In this document: positions 1 to 9,741 of the stretch, in pieces
Layout of the letters: every line of letters starts with the position of its first letter
Numbering within the stretch: the first letter of the stretch is position 1
From: Rubrivivax sp.
Lineage (GTDB): Bacteria > Pseudomonadota > Gammaproteobacteria > Burkholderiales > Burkholderiaceae_C
Assembly: GCA_027483705.1 (NCBI GenBank)
Contig: JAIXTY010000327.1
Coordinates: 1-33,515, forward strand
Reading direction: 5' to 3'
Length of the DNA stretch: 33,515 bases
Program-made: the position numbers and the translations under genes
The notes under the pieces: model-generated
Told to the model about the DNA's origin: nothing
What the model saw: the letters and a program-made list of their open reading frames with translations, nothing else
Databases searched by the model: none

Positions 1-8
1 CACTCACG

Positions 9-410
9 GTGCTGGCGCTGCTGCCGGTGGGCGCGGTGATCTGGCTGGTGTCGGGCCTGGACGCCGCCGGCGCGCTGCACCGCGTGGTCTGGCTCGGCCT
101 CGTGCCCGCGACGCTGGCGCTGGCCCTGGGCGGTGCGGTGCGGCGCTGGCTGCCGCGCCATCTGTTCGTCTACATCCTCGGCCGCGGCTTCTTTGCCACC
201 GCGCTGGCGCTCACGCTCAGCGGCGCGCTGGCGGCCTGGCTCTTTGGCGTGCCGGCCAGCGTGCCGGCGTCGGACGTGATGCTCGCGCGGCTGCTCGCGG
301 CCTTCGGCGACGCTTTCATCACCGGCATGCTCACCGCCATCTTCGTGGCCTTCCGGCCGCAGTGGCTGGCCACCTACGCCGACCGGCTGTACCTGAAGCC
401 GCTGCTCTGA
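9..410 (+). CDS. Energy-coupling factor-type ABC transporter permease / predicted membrane protein (5' end at or beyond window edge)
   Basis: Hydrophobic multi-TM ORF; FVYILGRGFFATAL...FGDAFITGMLTAIFVAFRPQWLATYADRLYL resembles ECF permease-like membrane proteins. True start may lie upstream of the window. Confidence 0.6.
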   Translation: MLALLPVGAVIWLVSGLDAAGALHRVVWLGLVPATLALALGGAVRRWLPRHLFVYILGRGFFATALALTLSGALAAWLFGVPASVPASDVMLARLLAAFGDAFITGMLTAIFVAFRPQWLATYADRLYLKPLL

Positions 411-411
411 A

Positions 412-428
412 CGCGGCGCTCGGCCGCG
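412..428. terminator. Candidate hairpin between convergent permease and trkH genes
   Basis: CGCGGC-GCTCG-GCCGCG, 6-bp arms, located in the 24-nt gap between convergent stops; no U-tract. Confidence 0.3.
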
Positions 429-434
429 GCGCCG

Positions 435-1889
435 TCACTTGCGCCAGAACTGCGGCGTGAGGAGCACCAGCACGCTGATCAACTCCAGCCGGCCGAGCAG
501 CATGGCCACCGTGCAGACCCAGGTCTGGAAGTCGGTGAGGCCCTGGTAGTTGCCGGCCGGCCCCACCTGGCCCAGCCCGGGGCCGGTGTTGTTGATGCAG
601 GCGATGGCCGCCGTGCTGGCGGTGATGAGGTCCAGCCCCGACAACAGCAGCAGCATCGTCACCAGCATCATCACGAAGCCGTAGATCAGCATGAAGGCCA
701 GCACCGAGTACATCACCGCCGGCGGCACCACGGCGCCTGCCAGCGTCACCGGCACGACGGCGCGCGGGTGCACGACGCGCGTGAGCTCGCGCTGCGCGGT
801 CTTCAGCAGCAGGATGGCGCGCACCAGCTTGATGCCGCCGCCGGTGCTGCCGGCACAGGTGGCGAAGCTGCACAGGAACAGCATGAACACCGGCGCGAAG
901 ATGGGCCACTGCGCGTAGTCGACCGAGGCGAAGCCCGTGGTGGTGGCGATGGACACCACGTTGAACGCCGCATGCCGCAGCGACTCCGCGAAACCCGGGT
1001 AGGTGCCGGTGAACCAGAGGTAGGCCGCCACGCCCAGCACGGACGTCGCCATCACGCCCAGGTACAGCCGCACCTCGGTGTCGCACACCAGCACGGCCAG
1101 CGAGCGCCGCTTCCAGACGAGGAAGTACAGCGCGAAGTTCACCCCCGCCACCACCATGAAGAACACGGCCACGGCCTCGATGAGCGGCGACTCGAAGGCC
1201 GCGAAGCTGGCGTCGTAGGCGGCCAGGCCGCCCAGCCCCATGGTGCTGCACATGTGCATGAAGGCGTCGGTCCAGCTCATGCCCGCCGCCCTGAACGCCA
1301 GCATGCAGGCGGCGGAGATGCCGAAGTAGACGATCCACAGCCCGCGTGCCGTCTCGGCCATGCGGGGCGTCAGCTTCTGGTCCTTCATCGGCCCGGCGGT
1401 CTCGCTGCGGAACAGCTGCGACGCGCCCACGCCCAGCAGCGGCAGGATGGCCACCACCAGCACGATGATGCCCATGCCGCCGACCAGCACCATGAAGCAG
1501 CGCCACACGTTCAGCGACACCGGCAGCTTCTCCAGGCCCGTCAGCACCGTCGCGCCGGTGGTGGTGAGGCCGCTCATGGCCTCGAAGTAGGCGTCGGTGA
1601 AGCTCAGGCCCGGAATGCCCAGCAGCAGCGGCAGCGCGCCGAAGGCCGGCATCAGCACCCAGGTCAGCGTGACCAGCAGGAAGCCGTCGCGCGGCTGCAG
1701 TTCGCGCCGGTAGCGCCGCAGCGCCAGCGCCAGTACGAACCCGATCGCGAAGGTGATGCCGATCGACAGCCCGAACACCGGCACCATGCCGTCGCGCTGC
1801 ACCCAGGCAAAGGCCAGCGGCACCGCCATCATCAGCGCGAACAGCGCGACGATGCGGCCGACCAGGGCGAGGACGGCGAGCGCACCCAT
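435..1889 (-). CDS. trkH: TrkH family potassium uptake protein
   Basis: 484 aa; motifs DAYFEAMSGLTTTGATV, NVVSIATTTGFASVDY, FLCSFATCAGSTGGGIK, INNTGPGLGQVGP typical of TrkH/KtrB; overlaps trkA stop (TGATG). Confidence 0.95.
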   Translation of the reverse strand: MGALAVLALVGRIVALFALMMAVPLAFAWVQRDGMVPVFGLSIGITFAIGFVLALALRRYRRELQPRDGFLLVTLTWVLMPAFGALPLLLGIPGLSFTDAYFEAMSGLTTTGATVLTGLEKLPVSLNVWRCFMVLVGGMGIIVLVVAILPLLGVGASQLFRSETAGPMKDQKLTPRMAETARGLWIVYFGISAACMLAFRAAGMSWTDAFMHMCSTMGLGGLAAYDASFAAFESPLIEAVAVFFMVVAGVNFALYFLVWKRRSLAVLVCDTEVRLYLGVMATSVLGVAAYLWFTGTYPGFAESLRHAAFNVVSIATTTGFASVDYAQWPIFAPVFMLFLCSFATCAGSTGGGIKLVRAILLLKTAQRELTRVVHPRAVVPVTLAGAVVPPAVMYSVLAFMLIYGFVMMLVTMLLLLSGLDLITASTAAIACINNTGPGLGQVGPAGNYQGLTDFQTWVCTVAMLLGRLELISVLVLLTPQFWRK

Positions 1890-3313
1890 CAGAACATGAA
1901 GGTGGCGCTGACCTGCAACAGCTTCTCGACCTCGCGCACCATGCGCTTGCGCGGCACGAAGATGATGACGTGGTCGTTGGGCATCACCACGGTGTCGTGG
2001 TGGGCGATGAGGACCTGCGGCTTGGCGTCTTCACCCGCCTCCGAGCCGTCGGCCCGGTGTAGTCCGCGCACGATGGCGCCGACCTGCGCGCCCTTCGGCA
2101 AGGGCACCTCCTCGATGCGCCGGCCAGCGAACCTGCAGGTCTTGCGGTCGCCGCGCACGATGGCCTCCAGCGCCTCGGCCGCGCCGCGGCGCAGGCTGTG
2201 CACGGCCTCGACATCGCCACGGCGCACGTAGGCCAGCAGCTCACCGATGACGGTGTGGCTCGGGCTGATGGCGATGTCGATGGTGGTGCCCTGCACCAGG
2301 TCGGCATAAGCGCGGCGGTTGATGACGGCCAGCACGCGCCGCGCGCCCAGCCGCTTGGCCAGCAGGCAGGACATGATGTTGTCCTCGTCGTCGCCGGTCA
2401 GGCCGATGAAGAGGTCCATGTCCTGCACGTTCTCGTCGCCGAGCAGGTCTTCGTCGGTGGCGTCGCCGTTGAGCACCAGCGTGCCGGCCTGCAGCTGAGT
2501 GCTCAGGTACTCGCAGCGCGCCGCGTGCGGCTCGATGATCTTCAGCTGGTACTGGCCCTCGATCTGGCGCGCCAGCCGCAGGCCCACCTTGCCGCCGCCG
2601 GCGATCATCACGCGCTTCACGGGCTCGGCACGGTGGCGCAGCGCGCCCAGCACGGTGTTGATGTGCTCGGTGGCGGCGAGCACGAAGACCTCGTCACCGG
2701 GCTCGATGCGCGTGGCGCCGTCCAGCACCGGCAGCACGGTGTCCTGGCGGTAGATGGCGACGATGCGCATGTCCACGCCCGGCACCAGCGCCGGGATCTC
2801 GGCCAGGCTGTGCTGCACCAGCGGCCCGCCGGCCACCGCGCGCACCGCGATCAGGCTGACGAGGCCGTGCGCGAACTCCAGCACCTGCAGCGCCTCGGGG
2901 TACTCGACGAGCTTGCGGATGTAGCTCGTGACCGTCTGCTCCGGGCACAGCAGGTGGTCCACCGCAAAGCCGTCGCGCCCCATCAGCTCGGCGCCGTCGA
3001 CGAACTCCGGGCTGCGCACGCGCGCGATGGCGGTGGGCACGTTGAAGCGCTGCTTGGCCACCTTGCAGGCGACGAGGTTGGTCTCGTCGAGCGGTGCGCA
3101 GGCGATCAGCAGGTCGGTGTCCTCGATGCCCGCCTCCTGCAGCACGCTCGGCTGCACGCCGTTGCCGACGACCCCGCGCAGATCGAGCCGGTCCTGCAGG
3201 ATGCGCAGGCGCGCCGGATCGCTGTCGACGACGGTGATGTCGTTGCGCTCGGACACCAGGCTCTCGGCCACGCTTTCGCCCACGCGGCCCGCGCCCAGGA
3301 TCAGGATCTTCAT
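1889..3313 (-). CDS. trkA: Trk system potassium transporter peripheral protein TrkA
   Basis: 474 aa with two RCK/TrkA-N modules (MKILILGAGRVGESVAESL; VMIAGGGKVGLRLARQIE) and TrkA-C regions; adjacent to trkH. Confidence 0.95.
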   Translation of the reverse strand: MKILILGAGRVGESVAESLVSERNDITVVDSDPARLRILQDRLDLRGVVGNGVQPSVLQEAGIEDTDLLIACAPLDETNLVACKVAKQRFNVPTAIARVRSPEFVDGAELMGRDGFAVDHLLCPEQTVTSYIRKLVEYPEALQVLEFAHGLVSLIAVRAVAGGPLVQHSLAEIPALVPGVDMRIVAIYRQDTVLPVLDGATRIEPGDEVFVLAATEHINTVLGALRHRAEPVKRVMIAGGGKVGLRLARQIEGQYQLKIIEPHAARCEYLSTQLQAGTLVLNGDATDEDLLGDENVQDMDLFIGLTGDDEDNIMSCLLAKRLGARRVLAVINRRAYADLVQGTTIDIAISPSHTVIGELLAYVRRGDVEAVHSLRRGAAEALEAIVRGDRKTCRFAGRRIEEVPLPKGAQVGAIVRGLHRADGSEAGEDAKPQVLIAHHDTVVMPNDHVIIFVPRKRMVREVEKLLQVSATFMF

Positions 3314-3346
3314 GGCGCGCGAGTGTAGTCAGCGCGCCCCGGCCGC

Positions 3347-3365
3347 CCCGGCCCGCGGGGCCGGG
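3347..3365 (-). terminator. Candidate terminator hairpin downstream of the luxR-type gene
   Basis: Perfect 8-bp arms CCCGGCCC-GCG-GGGCCGGG between the regulator stop (3369) and the trkA start (3313); no clear U-tract. Confidence 0.4.
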
Positions 3366-3368
3366 CCG

Positions 3369-3992
3369 TCAGACGGCGTGCAGCAGCGCCACGAGCTGGG
3401 CCTGGCTGTGGGTGCCGGTCTTTTCGTACATCTGGCCGACGTGGGTGCGCACCGTGGAGATCTTCACGCCCAGGGCCTCGGCGGCGTGCGTGGGGCGCAT
3501 GCCGTTGCACAGCATCTCGGCCAGGCGCGCCTGGGTCTGCGTGAAGCGGAAGCGGCGGCGCATGGTGTCGGCGCGCGACAGCGTCACGCGCTCGATCGTG
3601 GCGACGATCCAGCCGAAGCCGCTGGGGATGCCGTCGCCGGCGCTCATGCCGCGCAGCGAGATCTGCATCGGCGCGCCGCCGCCGTCCATCTCCAGCGGCA
3701 GCGTGAGCTCCTGGCCGCCGGCCAGCGCCTGCGCCCAGTACGACAGCGGCACCCAGCGGCCGGCCTGGCGCAGCGCCACGCGGCCGCCGGCGTCCAGCCA
3801 CAGGCCGTCGCGGCGCTCGATGCGGCGCGTGGCGGCCGGGTTGGCCTCGAGCACGGCGCCCTGCGCATCGGCCACGAACAGCGGCGTCTCCAGGCGCTCC
3901 AGCAGGCAGTGGCCGAGCGCGGCCAGGCGGGCAACGCGGCTGGAGGCGGCAGGCGTGGCAGGGGCGGCGGTGAAGTCGGCAGCGGTGTTCAT
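3369..3992 (-). CDS. LuxR-type helix-turn-helix transcriptional regulator (solo)
   Basis: C-terminal HTH: FTQTQARLAEMLCNGMRPTHAAEALGVKISTVRTHVGQMYEKTGTHSQAQLVALL. Start set at ATG 3992, preceded by GGAGGACATCACC. Confidence 0.85.
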   Translation of the reverse strand: MNTAADFTAAPATPAASSRVARLAALGHCLLERLETPLFVADAQGAVLEANPAATRRIERRDGLWLDAGGRVALRQAGRWVPLSYWAQALAGGQELTLPLEMDGGGAPMQISLRGMSAGDGIPSGFGWIVATIERVTLSRADTMRRRFRFTQTQARLAEMLCNGMRPTHAAEALGVKISTVRTHVGQMYEKTGTHSQAQLVALLHAV

Positions 3993-4115
3993 GGTGATGT
4001 CCTCCGGTTGGTTCGACGTGTTCGTCGGATGGGTCCATTCCACCCGCCGGCCTCCGCTCCGTGAATGACACCTTGGTATCCGTTGTCCGCCGCCAGCCGG
4101 AGAACGGGCCCGCGA

Positions 4116-4135
4116 TCCGTGATGCGCATCACGGA
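4116..4135. repeat. Perfect 20-bp palindrome within a longer imperfect hairpin
   Basis: TCCGTGATGCGCATCACGGA equals its own reverse complement; flanks GGCCCGC / GCGGGGCC extend the stem imperfectly (about 4108-4145). Confidence 0.85.
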
Positions 4136-4163
4136 CGGCGGGGCCTTTCGCGCGCTCAGGCGC

Positions 4164-5141
4164 TCACTGCGGCTGGAACCCCGAGCGCTGGATGATCCCG
4201 GCCCAGCTGCGCGTGTAGGCCTGCTCGCGGGCGGCCAGCTGCGCCGGGCTCATCACGTCCACCGTCAGGCCCAGCTGCGCCAGGCGCTCGCGCACCGCCG
4301 GCTGGGCCATGGCGCGCGCCAGCGCCTGCGAAAAGCCCTCCACGGCCGCCGCCGGTGTGCCGGCCGGCGCCCAGAAGCCGTAGTACGGCAGGTCGTCGAA
4401 GCCCGTGAGGCCCATCTCGCCGAACGAGGGCACGTCGGGCAGCGCCGCCTGCCGTGCACGCCCCAGCACCGCCAGCACGCGCAGGCGGCCGGCGCGCTGG
4501 TTCTCGATGAAGTCGGGCACCGAGCCCACGCCGGCGGCGATCTGGTTGCCCAGCATGTCGCCCATCATCGGCGCGCTGCCGCGGTAGGGCACGGGCACGA
4601 GGTCGAGCTTGTAGCGCTCGGCCAGCACCTTCACCAGGAACTCGGGCGTCGAGGCCGGCGCCGGCACGCCCACCGTGCCCTTGCCGTTGCCGACGCTGCG
4701 GATCCAGGCCAGGTACTCGTCCATCGTCCGCGCCGGCGTGCCGGGCGACACGGCAAAGGCGTTGACGAAGCTGGCAAAGCCGCCCACCGGCACGAAGTCC
4801 TTCGCCGGCTCGAAGCCCGGCGTCTTCGACACCAGCGGCAGGACCGAGATGGTGTGGTCGTGCGAGATGAAGACCGTGTTGCCGTCGGGCGCCGCGGCCT
4901 TCAGCGCCTGAGCCGCCAGCTGGCCGCCGGCGCCGGCCTTGTTCTCGACCACGACGGTGGCGCCGAGCTCGGCCTTGAGCGCCTCGCCCAGCAGCCGCGC
5001 GATGGCGTCGGTGCCGCCGCCGGGCGGAAAGCCCACCAGGATGCGCAGCGTGCGGCCCTGGGCACGGGCCAGGGCCGGCAGGCCCAGCGTGGCGGCGGCC
5101 GTGCCGGCGGCGATGAAGTGGCGGCGGTTCATCGGGGGCAT
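4164..5141 (-). CDS. Bug-family tripartite tricarboxylate transporter substrate-binding protein
   Basis: MPPMNRRHFIAAGTAAATLGLPALARAQGRTLRILVGFPPGGGTDAIARLLGEALKAELGATVVVENKAGAGGQLAAQALKAA is typical TctC/Bug; twin-arginine-like signal; ATGA overlap with the upstream hydrolase. Confidence 0.93.
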   Translation of the reverse strand: MPPMNRRHFIAAGTAAATLGLPALARAQGRTLRILVGFPPGGGTDAIARLLGEALKAELGATVVVENKAGAGGQLAAQALKAAAPDGNTVFISHDHTISVLPLVSKTPGFEPAKDFVPVGGFASFVNAFAVSPGTPARTMDEYLAWIRSVGNGKGTVGVPAPASTPEFLVKVLAERYKLDLVPVPYRGSAPMMGDMLGNQIAAGVGSVPDFIENQRAGRLRVLAVLGRARQAALPDVPSFGEMGLTGFDDLPYYGFWAPAGTPAAAVEGFSQALARAMAQPAVRERLAQLGLTVDVMSPAQLAAREQAYTRSWAGIIQRSGFQPQ

Positions 5142-6148
5142 CACGGACTCCTCGGGGTGGTGGGGGACGACGCGGTAGCGGCGGCCGGCGCAGCCGCCAT
5201 CGCCGCCAGGAACTCGATCACCGGCGCCACGCTGCGCGCCGGGTCTTCCTCTTGCGGCACATGGCCAAGCTCGGGGAACTCGACGAGCCGGCTGCCCGGG
5301 ATGAGCCGCTGGAACTCGCGCCCGATGGCCGCCGGGATGAGCCGGTCGCGCCCGCCCCACAGAATGAGCGTGGGCTGGCGCAGCGCGCCGATGCGCTCGG
5401 CGTGCTCGCCCGGCACCGTCAGCGCCAGGCGCTGCACCAGCGCCTCGCGGTTGCCGTCGCGCAGCGTCAGCTCGAAGTAGCGGTCCACCAGCGCCTCGGT
5501 CACGCGCGAGGGGTCGCCGTAGACGTTGCGCACGCTCGTCTCCACCAGCTCGCGCGGCAGCGTCCATTCGGTCAGCAGGCGCAGGCCCGGCGTGCGCGCG
5601 ATGCGAAAGCCCAGCGGCATCGACTCCGGCACGAAGGCCGGCCCGGCGGCGTCCACCAGCACCAGCGCGGCCACGCGCTGCGGCGCGGCGTGTGCCGTGC
5701 GCCAGGCCACCTCGCCGCCCAGCGAGTTGCCGCCGATCACGAAGCGCCGCACCTTCAGCGCATCGAGCAGCGCGAGCGTGAAGCGGGCGTAGGTGTCGCC
5801 GTGGTAGCGCTCGGCGGCCCAGCGGCCGGTGAAGGGGCCCGTCAGGCCGAAGGCCGGCAGGTCGAAGCTGATGACGCGCCGGCCCTGGCGCGTGAGGGCC
5901 TTCGTCCAGCCCTCCCAGGTGTGCAGGCTGGCGCTGGTGCCGTGCACCAGCACGATGGGCAGCGGGTCCTCACGCGGGCCCTCGTCGCGCACGTGCACGA
6001 GCTGGCCGCCGAGATCGATGAAGTCCGACGGCGCCGGCGCCCAGCGCGCCACCAGCGTCTCCACCGGGCGGTCGGGCATGCGCAGCCACGACAGCGCCAG
6101 CACCGTCAGCAGCAGCAGCACGCCCAAGAGGCGCAACACCCAGGTCAT
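5141..6148 (-). CDS. Alpha/beta fold hydrolase
   Basis: VLVHGTSASLHTWEGW, nucleophile elbow GGNSLGGEVAWR, LILWGGRDRLIP, ELGHVPQEEDP. Confidence 0.92.
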   Translation of the reverse strand: MTWVLRLLGVLLLLTVLALSWLRMPDRPVETLVARWAPAPSDFIDLGGQLVHVRDEGPREDPLPIVLVHGTSASLHTWEGWTKALTRQGRRVISFDLPAFGLTGPFTGRWAAERYHGDTYARFTLALLDALKVRRFVIGGNSLGGEVAWRTAHAAPQRVAALVLVDAAGPAFVPESMPLGFRIARTPGLRLLTEWTLPRELVETSVRNVYGDPSRVTEALVDRYFELTLRDGNREALVQRLALTVPGEHAERIGALRQPTLILWGGRDRLIPAAIGREFQRLIPGSRLVEFPELGHVPQEEDPARSVAPVIEFLAAMAAAPAAATASSPTTPRSP

Positions 6149-6250
6149 GGCGGGATTCTAGGAAGGGCGGATTCAGCGGCGCCGGGGCTTGGCGCCACAA
6201 TCGCCGCCGATCCCGATGACCGCCCCTGGGGCCCAACCCGGAGCTTCGAC

Positions 6251-7771
6251 ATGACTCTCGACCGCCGCACCTTCAACGCCCTGCTCGCCGGCACGCCGCT
6301 GGCCACCGCGCTGCCGCTGGCCGACGCGCAGACCGCCCGCGACCGCATCGTCATCGGCATGACGCTCGAGCCCGCGCCCGGCCTGGACCCCACCACGGCC
6401 GCGGCTGCGGCCATCGGCGAGGTGGTGCACTACAACATCCTCGAGGGCCTGACGAAGATCGCGCCCGACGGCGCCGTCACGCCGCTCCTGGCCGAGAGCT
6501 GGCAGCAGGGCCTGGACGGCCGCACGTACACCTTCCAGCTGAAGAAGGGCGTGCGCTTCTCCGACGGCAAGCCCTTCGACGCCAACGCGGTGAAGTTCAG
6601 CTTCGACCGCGCCCGCGCGCCCGGCAGCACCAACAAGGCCAAGAAGGCCGTGTTCGACAACATCTCCAGCGTCGTGGTGCAGGACGCGCACACGGTGATC
6701 CTGGTGCTGAACAAGCCCGAGGCGCTGCTGCCGTTCCGGCTGGGCGAGAACACCGCCGTGATCCTGCATCCGGACAGCGCGGCGCAGGCCGCCACCAAGC
6801 CCGTGGGCACCGGCCCTTACGTGCTCGACAGCTGGACCCGCGGCTCGAGCATCGTGCTCACCGCCTCGCCCAGCTACCGCGAGGCCGCCAAGGTGCGCAT
6901 CAAGCGCGCCACCTTCCGCTTCATCAACGACCCCGCCGCCCAGGTGGCGGCGCTGCTGGCCGGCGACGTGGACGCCATCCCGCGCTTCGGCGCGCTGGCG
7001 GCGATCAAGCAGTTCCAGGCCGACAAGCGCTTCGAGGTCGTGGTGGGCAGCACCTCGGGCAAGGGCATCCTGTCGATCAACAACCGCAAGGCGCCGCTGA
7101 ACGACGTGCGCGTGCGCCGCGCCATCAGCCACGCCATCGACCGCAAGGCCTTCATCGACGGCGCCCAGGAGGGCCTGGGCACCCCCATCGGCAGCCACTT
7201 CGCGCCCACGGACCTGGGCTACGTCGACCTGACGGGCCTGTACCCGCACGACCCCGACAAGGCCCGCGCGATGCTCAAGGAAGCCGGCGTGACGACGCCG
7301 CTGAACCTGACGCTGACGCTGCCGCCGCCGGCCTATGCGCGAAAGGGCGGCGAGATCATCGCGGCGCAGCTGGCCAAGGTGGGCATCACGGCCAAGATCG
7401 AGAACGTCGAGTGGGCGCAGTGGCTCAGCGGCCCGTTCAAGGGCAACTTCGACCTGACGATCATCAACCACGTCGAGCCGCTCGACTACGCCACCGCCTA
7501 CGCCGACCCGGCCTACTACTTCGGCTACGACAGCGCGCGCTTCCGCGGCCTGGTGTCCACGCTGGCGTCGACCGTCAACCAGCGCGAGAAGGCCCGGCTG
7601 TGGCGCGACATCCAGCGCCAGCTGGCCGAGGACGCCGTCAACGCCTTCATCTGGAACCCTGCGCAGGTGTCGGTGGGCAAGCGCGGGCTGCGCGGGCTGT
7701 GGACCTCGAGCCCGATCTTCGCCAACGACATCGCAGCGCTGAACTGGGCGCCGCCGCCGACCAAGGCCTGA
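6251..7771 (+). CDS. ABC transporter substrate-binding protein, SBP family 5 (peptide/opine/nickel type)
   Basis: MTLDRRTFNALLAG signal; YNILEGLTKIAPDGAVTPLLAESWQQGLDGRTYTFQLKKGVRFSDGKPFDANAVKFSFDRARAPGS; VRRAISHAIDRKAFI. Start ATG 6251 within the longer ORF. Confidence 0.93.
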   Translation: MTLDRRTFNALLAGTPLATALPLADAQTARDRIVIGMTLEPAPGLDPTTAAAAAIGEVVHYNILEGLTKIAPDGAVTPLLAESWQQGLDGRTYTFQLKKGVRFSDGKPFDANAVKFSFDRARAPGSTNKAKKAVFDNISSVVVQDAHTVILVLNKPEALLPFRLGENTAVILHPDSAAQAATKPVGTGPYVLDSWTRGSSIVLTASPSYREAAKVRIKRATFRFINDPAAQVAALLAGDVDAIPRFGALAAIKQFQADKRFEVVVGSTSGKGILSINNRKAPLNDVRVRRAISHAIDRKAFIDGAQEGLGTPIGSHFAPTDLGYVDLTGLYPHDPDKARAMLKEAGVTTPLNLTLTLPPPAYARKGGEIIAAQLAKVGITAKIENVEWAQWLSGPFKGNFDLTIINHVEPLDYATAYADPAYYFGYDSARFRGLVSTLASTVNQREKARLWRDIQRQLAEDAVNAFIWNPAQVSVGKRGLRGLWTSSPIFANDIAALNWAPPPTKA

Positions 7772-7794
7772 TCCAGGTAACCGGGAGCACCGGC

Positions 7795-8280
7795 ATGAGC
7801 GAAGCCACCATCCGCCGCTTCTACGAGGCCTTCGAGCGGCTCGACGGCGAGGCCATGCAGGCCTGCTACGCGCCGGACGCGCACTTCGACGACGAGGCCT
7901 TCTCGCTGCGCGGCCCGCAGCAGATCGGCGGCATGTGGCGCATGCTGTGCGGCGCCACGCGCAGCAACCCCGCCGCCAAGGCGTACTGGAAGCTCGAGGT
8001 CAGCGACATCCGGGCCGACGGCCGCCAGGGCCAGGCGCACTGGGAGGCGCACTACCTCTTCAGCGCCACCGGCCGCCACGTGCACAACCGCATCGATGCG
8101 CGCTTCGAGTTCGACGCGCAGGGCCTCATCACGCACCACCGCGACCGCTTCGACTTCTGGGCCTGGTCGCGGCAGGCGCTGGGCGCGCCGGGCTGGCTGC
8201 TGGGCTGGAGCCCGATGCTGCGCAGCAAGGTGCGCGCCACGGCCGCGGGCAATCTGCGGCGCTTCCTCGAGCGGGGCTGA
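7795..8280 (+). CDS. Nuclear transport factor 2 / SnoaL-like family protein
   Basis: MSEATIRRFYEAFERLDGEAMQACYAPDAHFDDEAFSLRGPQQIGGMWRMLC...HRDRFDFWAWSRQALG; NTF2-like pattern. Confidence 0.85.
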   Translation: MSEATIRRFYEAFERLDGEAMQACYAPDAHFDDEAFSLRGPQQIGGMWRMLCGATRSNPAAKAYWKLEVSDIRADGRQGQAHWEAHYLFSATGRHVHNRIDARFEFDAQGLITHHRDRFDFWAWSRQALGAPGWLLGWSPMLRSKVRATAAGNLRRFLERG

Positions 8281-8284
8281 TCGC

Positions 8285-9718
8285 GTGCTTCACTCGGCGA
8301 CCGTGGCGACGAGTGAGGCAGCGACCGACGCGGCCACGCTGGCGCGCGCCTATGCCGCCGGCGAGCGCTCGCCCGTCGAGCAGCTGCAGGCCGTGCTCGC
8401 CGACGTGGCCCGCTGGGAGCCGCACATCGCGGCGCTGTGGGCGGTGGACGCCGACGCGGCGCTCGCGCAGGCGCGCGCCTCCGAGCAGCGCTGGCGCCGC
8501 GGCGAGCCGCTGTCGCCGCTGGACGGCGTGCCGGTCACGATCAAGGAGAACATCGCCACCGCCGGCACCGCGGTGCCGCTGGGCACGGCCGCCACCGAGC
8601 TGCGGCCCGCCACGGCCGACGCGCCGCCCGCGGCCCGTCTGCGCGAGGCCGGCGCCGTGCTGCTGGGCAAGACCACGATGCCGGACTTCGGCATGCTGTC
8701 CTCGGGGCTGTCGAGCTTCCATGCGCTGACGCGCAACCCCTGGAACCGCCGCCTCAACCCGGGCGGCAGCAGTGCGGGTGCCGCGGCCGCGGCGGCGGCG
8801 GGCTACGGGCCGCTGCACATCGGCACCGACATCGGCGGCTCGATCCGCCTGCCCGCCGCCTGGTGCGGCGTCGTGGGCTTCAAGCCGAGCAACGGCCGCG
8901 TGCCGATCCAGCCGCCCTACCTGGGCCGCGTGGCCGGGCCCCTGGCACGCAGCGTGGCCGACGTGGCCGCGGCGATGGCCGTGCTCTCGCGCCCCGACGA
9001 TCGCGACGCGACGCGGCTGCCGTGGGCCGACCTGCCCTGGCACACCGTGGCCGGCATCGACGCCGGCTTCGTGCGCGGCCTGCGCATCGGCGTGCTGCGC
9101 GATGCCGGCTGGGGCCTGGCGGTCGATGCCGCCGTGGCCGCCGCGCTCGACGACGCCGTGGCGCGCCTGCGCGACGCCGGCGCCGTGGTGGAACCGATGG
9201 CGCCCTTCCTAACGGCCGAGATGGCCGAGGGCATCGAGCGCTTCTGGCAGCTGCGCTCGGCACTCGACCTGGCCGCACTGCCGCCGGCGCAGCGCGAGCG
9301 CGTGCTGCCCTTCATCCGCGCGTGGGTGGCGCCGGCGGCGGGCTTCGACGCCGCGACGGCCTTCCACGGCTACAGCCAGTTCGCACGGCTGCGCGACGCG
9401 GCCGTGGCCGCCATGGCTGGGCCACAGCGCTTCGACTTCGTGCTGTCGCCCGTGTCGCCCAACGCCGGCTTCCCGGCCGAGTGGCCCATGCCCAGCAACG
9501 ACCCCGCGCGCGCCATGGCGCACATCGGCTTCACGCTGCCGTACAACGCCAGCGAGCAGCCCGCCGTGGCCGTGCCCACGGGCCTGATGGCCGGCGGCGT
9601 GCCCACCGGCGTGCAGTTCGCCGGTGCGCGCCACGACGACATCGGCGTGCTGAAGCTGGCACGCGCCTTCGAGCAGCTGCGCGGCCCGCTGCCGCCTTGG
9701 CCGCAACCTCCGACCTGA
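8285..9718 (+). CDS. Amidase (amidase signature family)
   Basis: DGVPVTIKENIATAGTAVPLG, NPGGSSAGAAAAAAAGYGPLHIGTDIGGSIRLPAAWCGVVGFKPSNGRVP, amidase signature. Start is probably GTG 8285 (exact start uncertain). Confidence 0.92.
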   Translation: MLHSATVATSEAATDAATLARAYAAGERSPVEQLQAVLADVARWEPHIAALWAVDADAALAQARASEQRWRRGEPLSPLDGVPVTIKENIATAGTAVPLGTAATELRPATADAPPAARLREAGAVLLGKTTMPDFGMLSSGLSSFHALTRNPWNRRLNPGGSSAGAAAAAAAGYGPLHIGTDIGGSIRLPAAWCGVVGFKPSNGRVPIQPPYLGRVAGPLARSVADVAAAMAVLSRPDDRDATRLPWADLPWHTVAGIDAGFVRGLRIGVLRDAGWGLAVDAAVAAALDDAVARLRDAGAVVEPMAPFLTAEMAEGIERFWQLRSALDLAALPPAQRERVLPFIRAWVAPAAGFDAATAFHGYSQFARLRDAAVAAMAGPQRFDFVLSPVSPNAGFPAEWPMPSNDPARAMAHIGFTLPYNASEQPAVAVPTGLMAGGVPTGVQFAGARHDDIGVLKLARAFEQLRGPLPPWPQPPT

Positions 9719-9741
9719 ACCAACCCCGCGAGGAGACGACG

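Noticed and set aside
331-1506. Long ORF antisense to trkH (391 aa)
   Set aside because: Composition is G/R/H/A-rich low-complexity, typical of shadow ORFs in high-GC DNA; the opposite strand encodes a clear TrkH.
768-2231. 487-aa plus-strand ORF over trkH/trkA
   Set aside because: Shadow ORF (repetitive H/Q/R/G) opposite well-supported genes.
2198-3328. 376-aa plus-strand ORF opposite trkA
   Set aside because: Shadow of trkA; H/A/Q/V-rich translation with no domain-like pattern.
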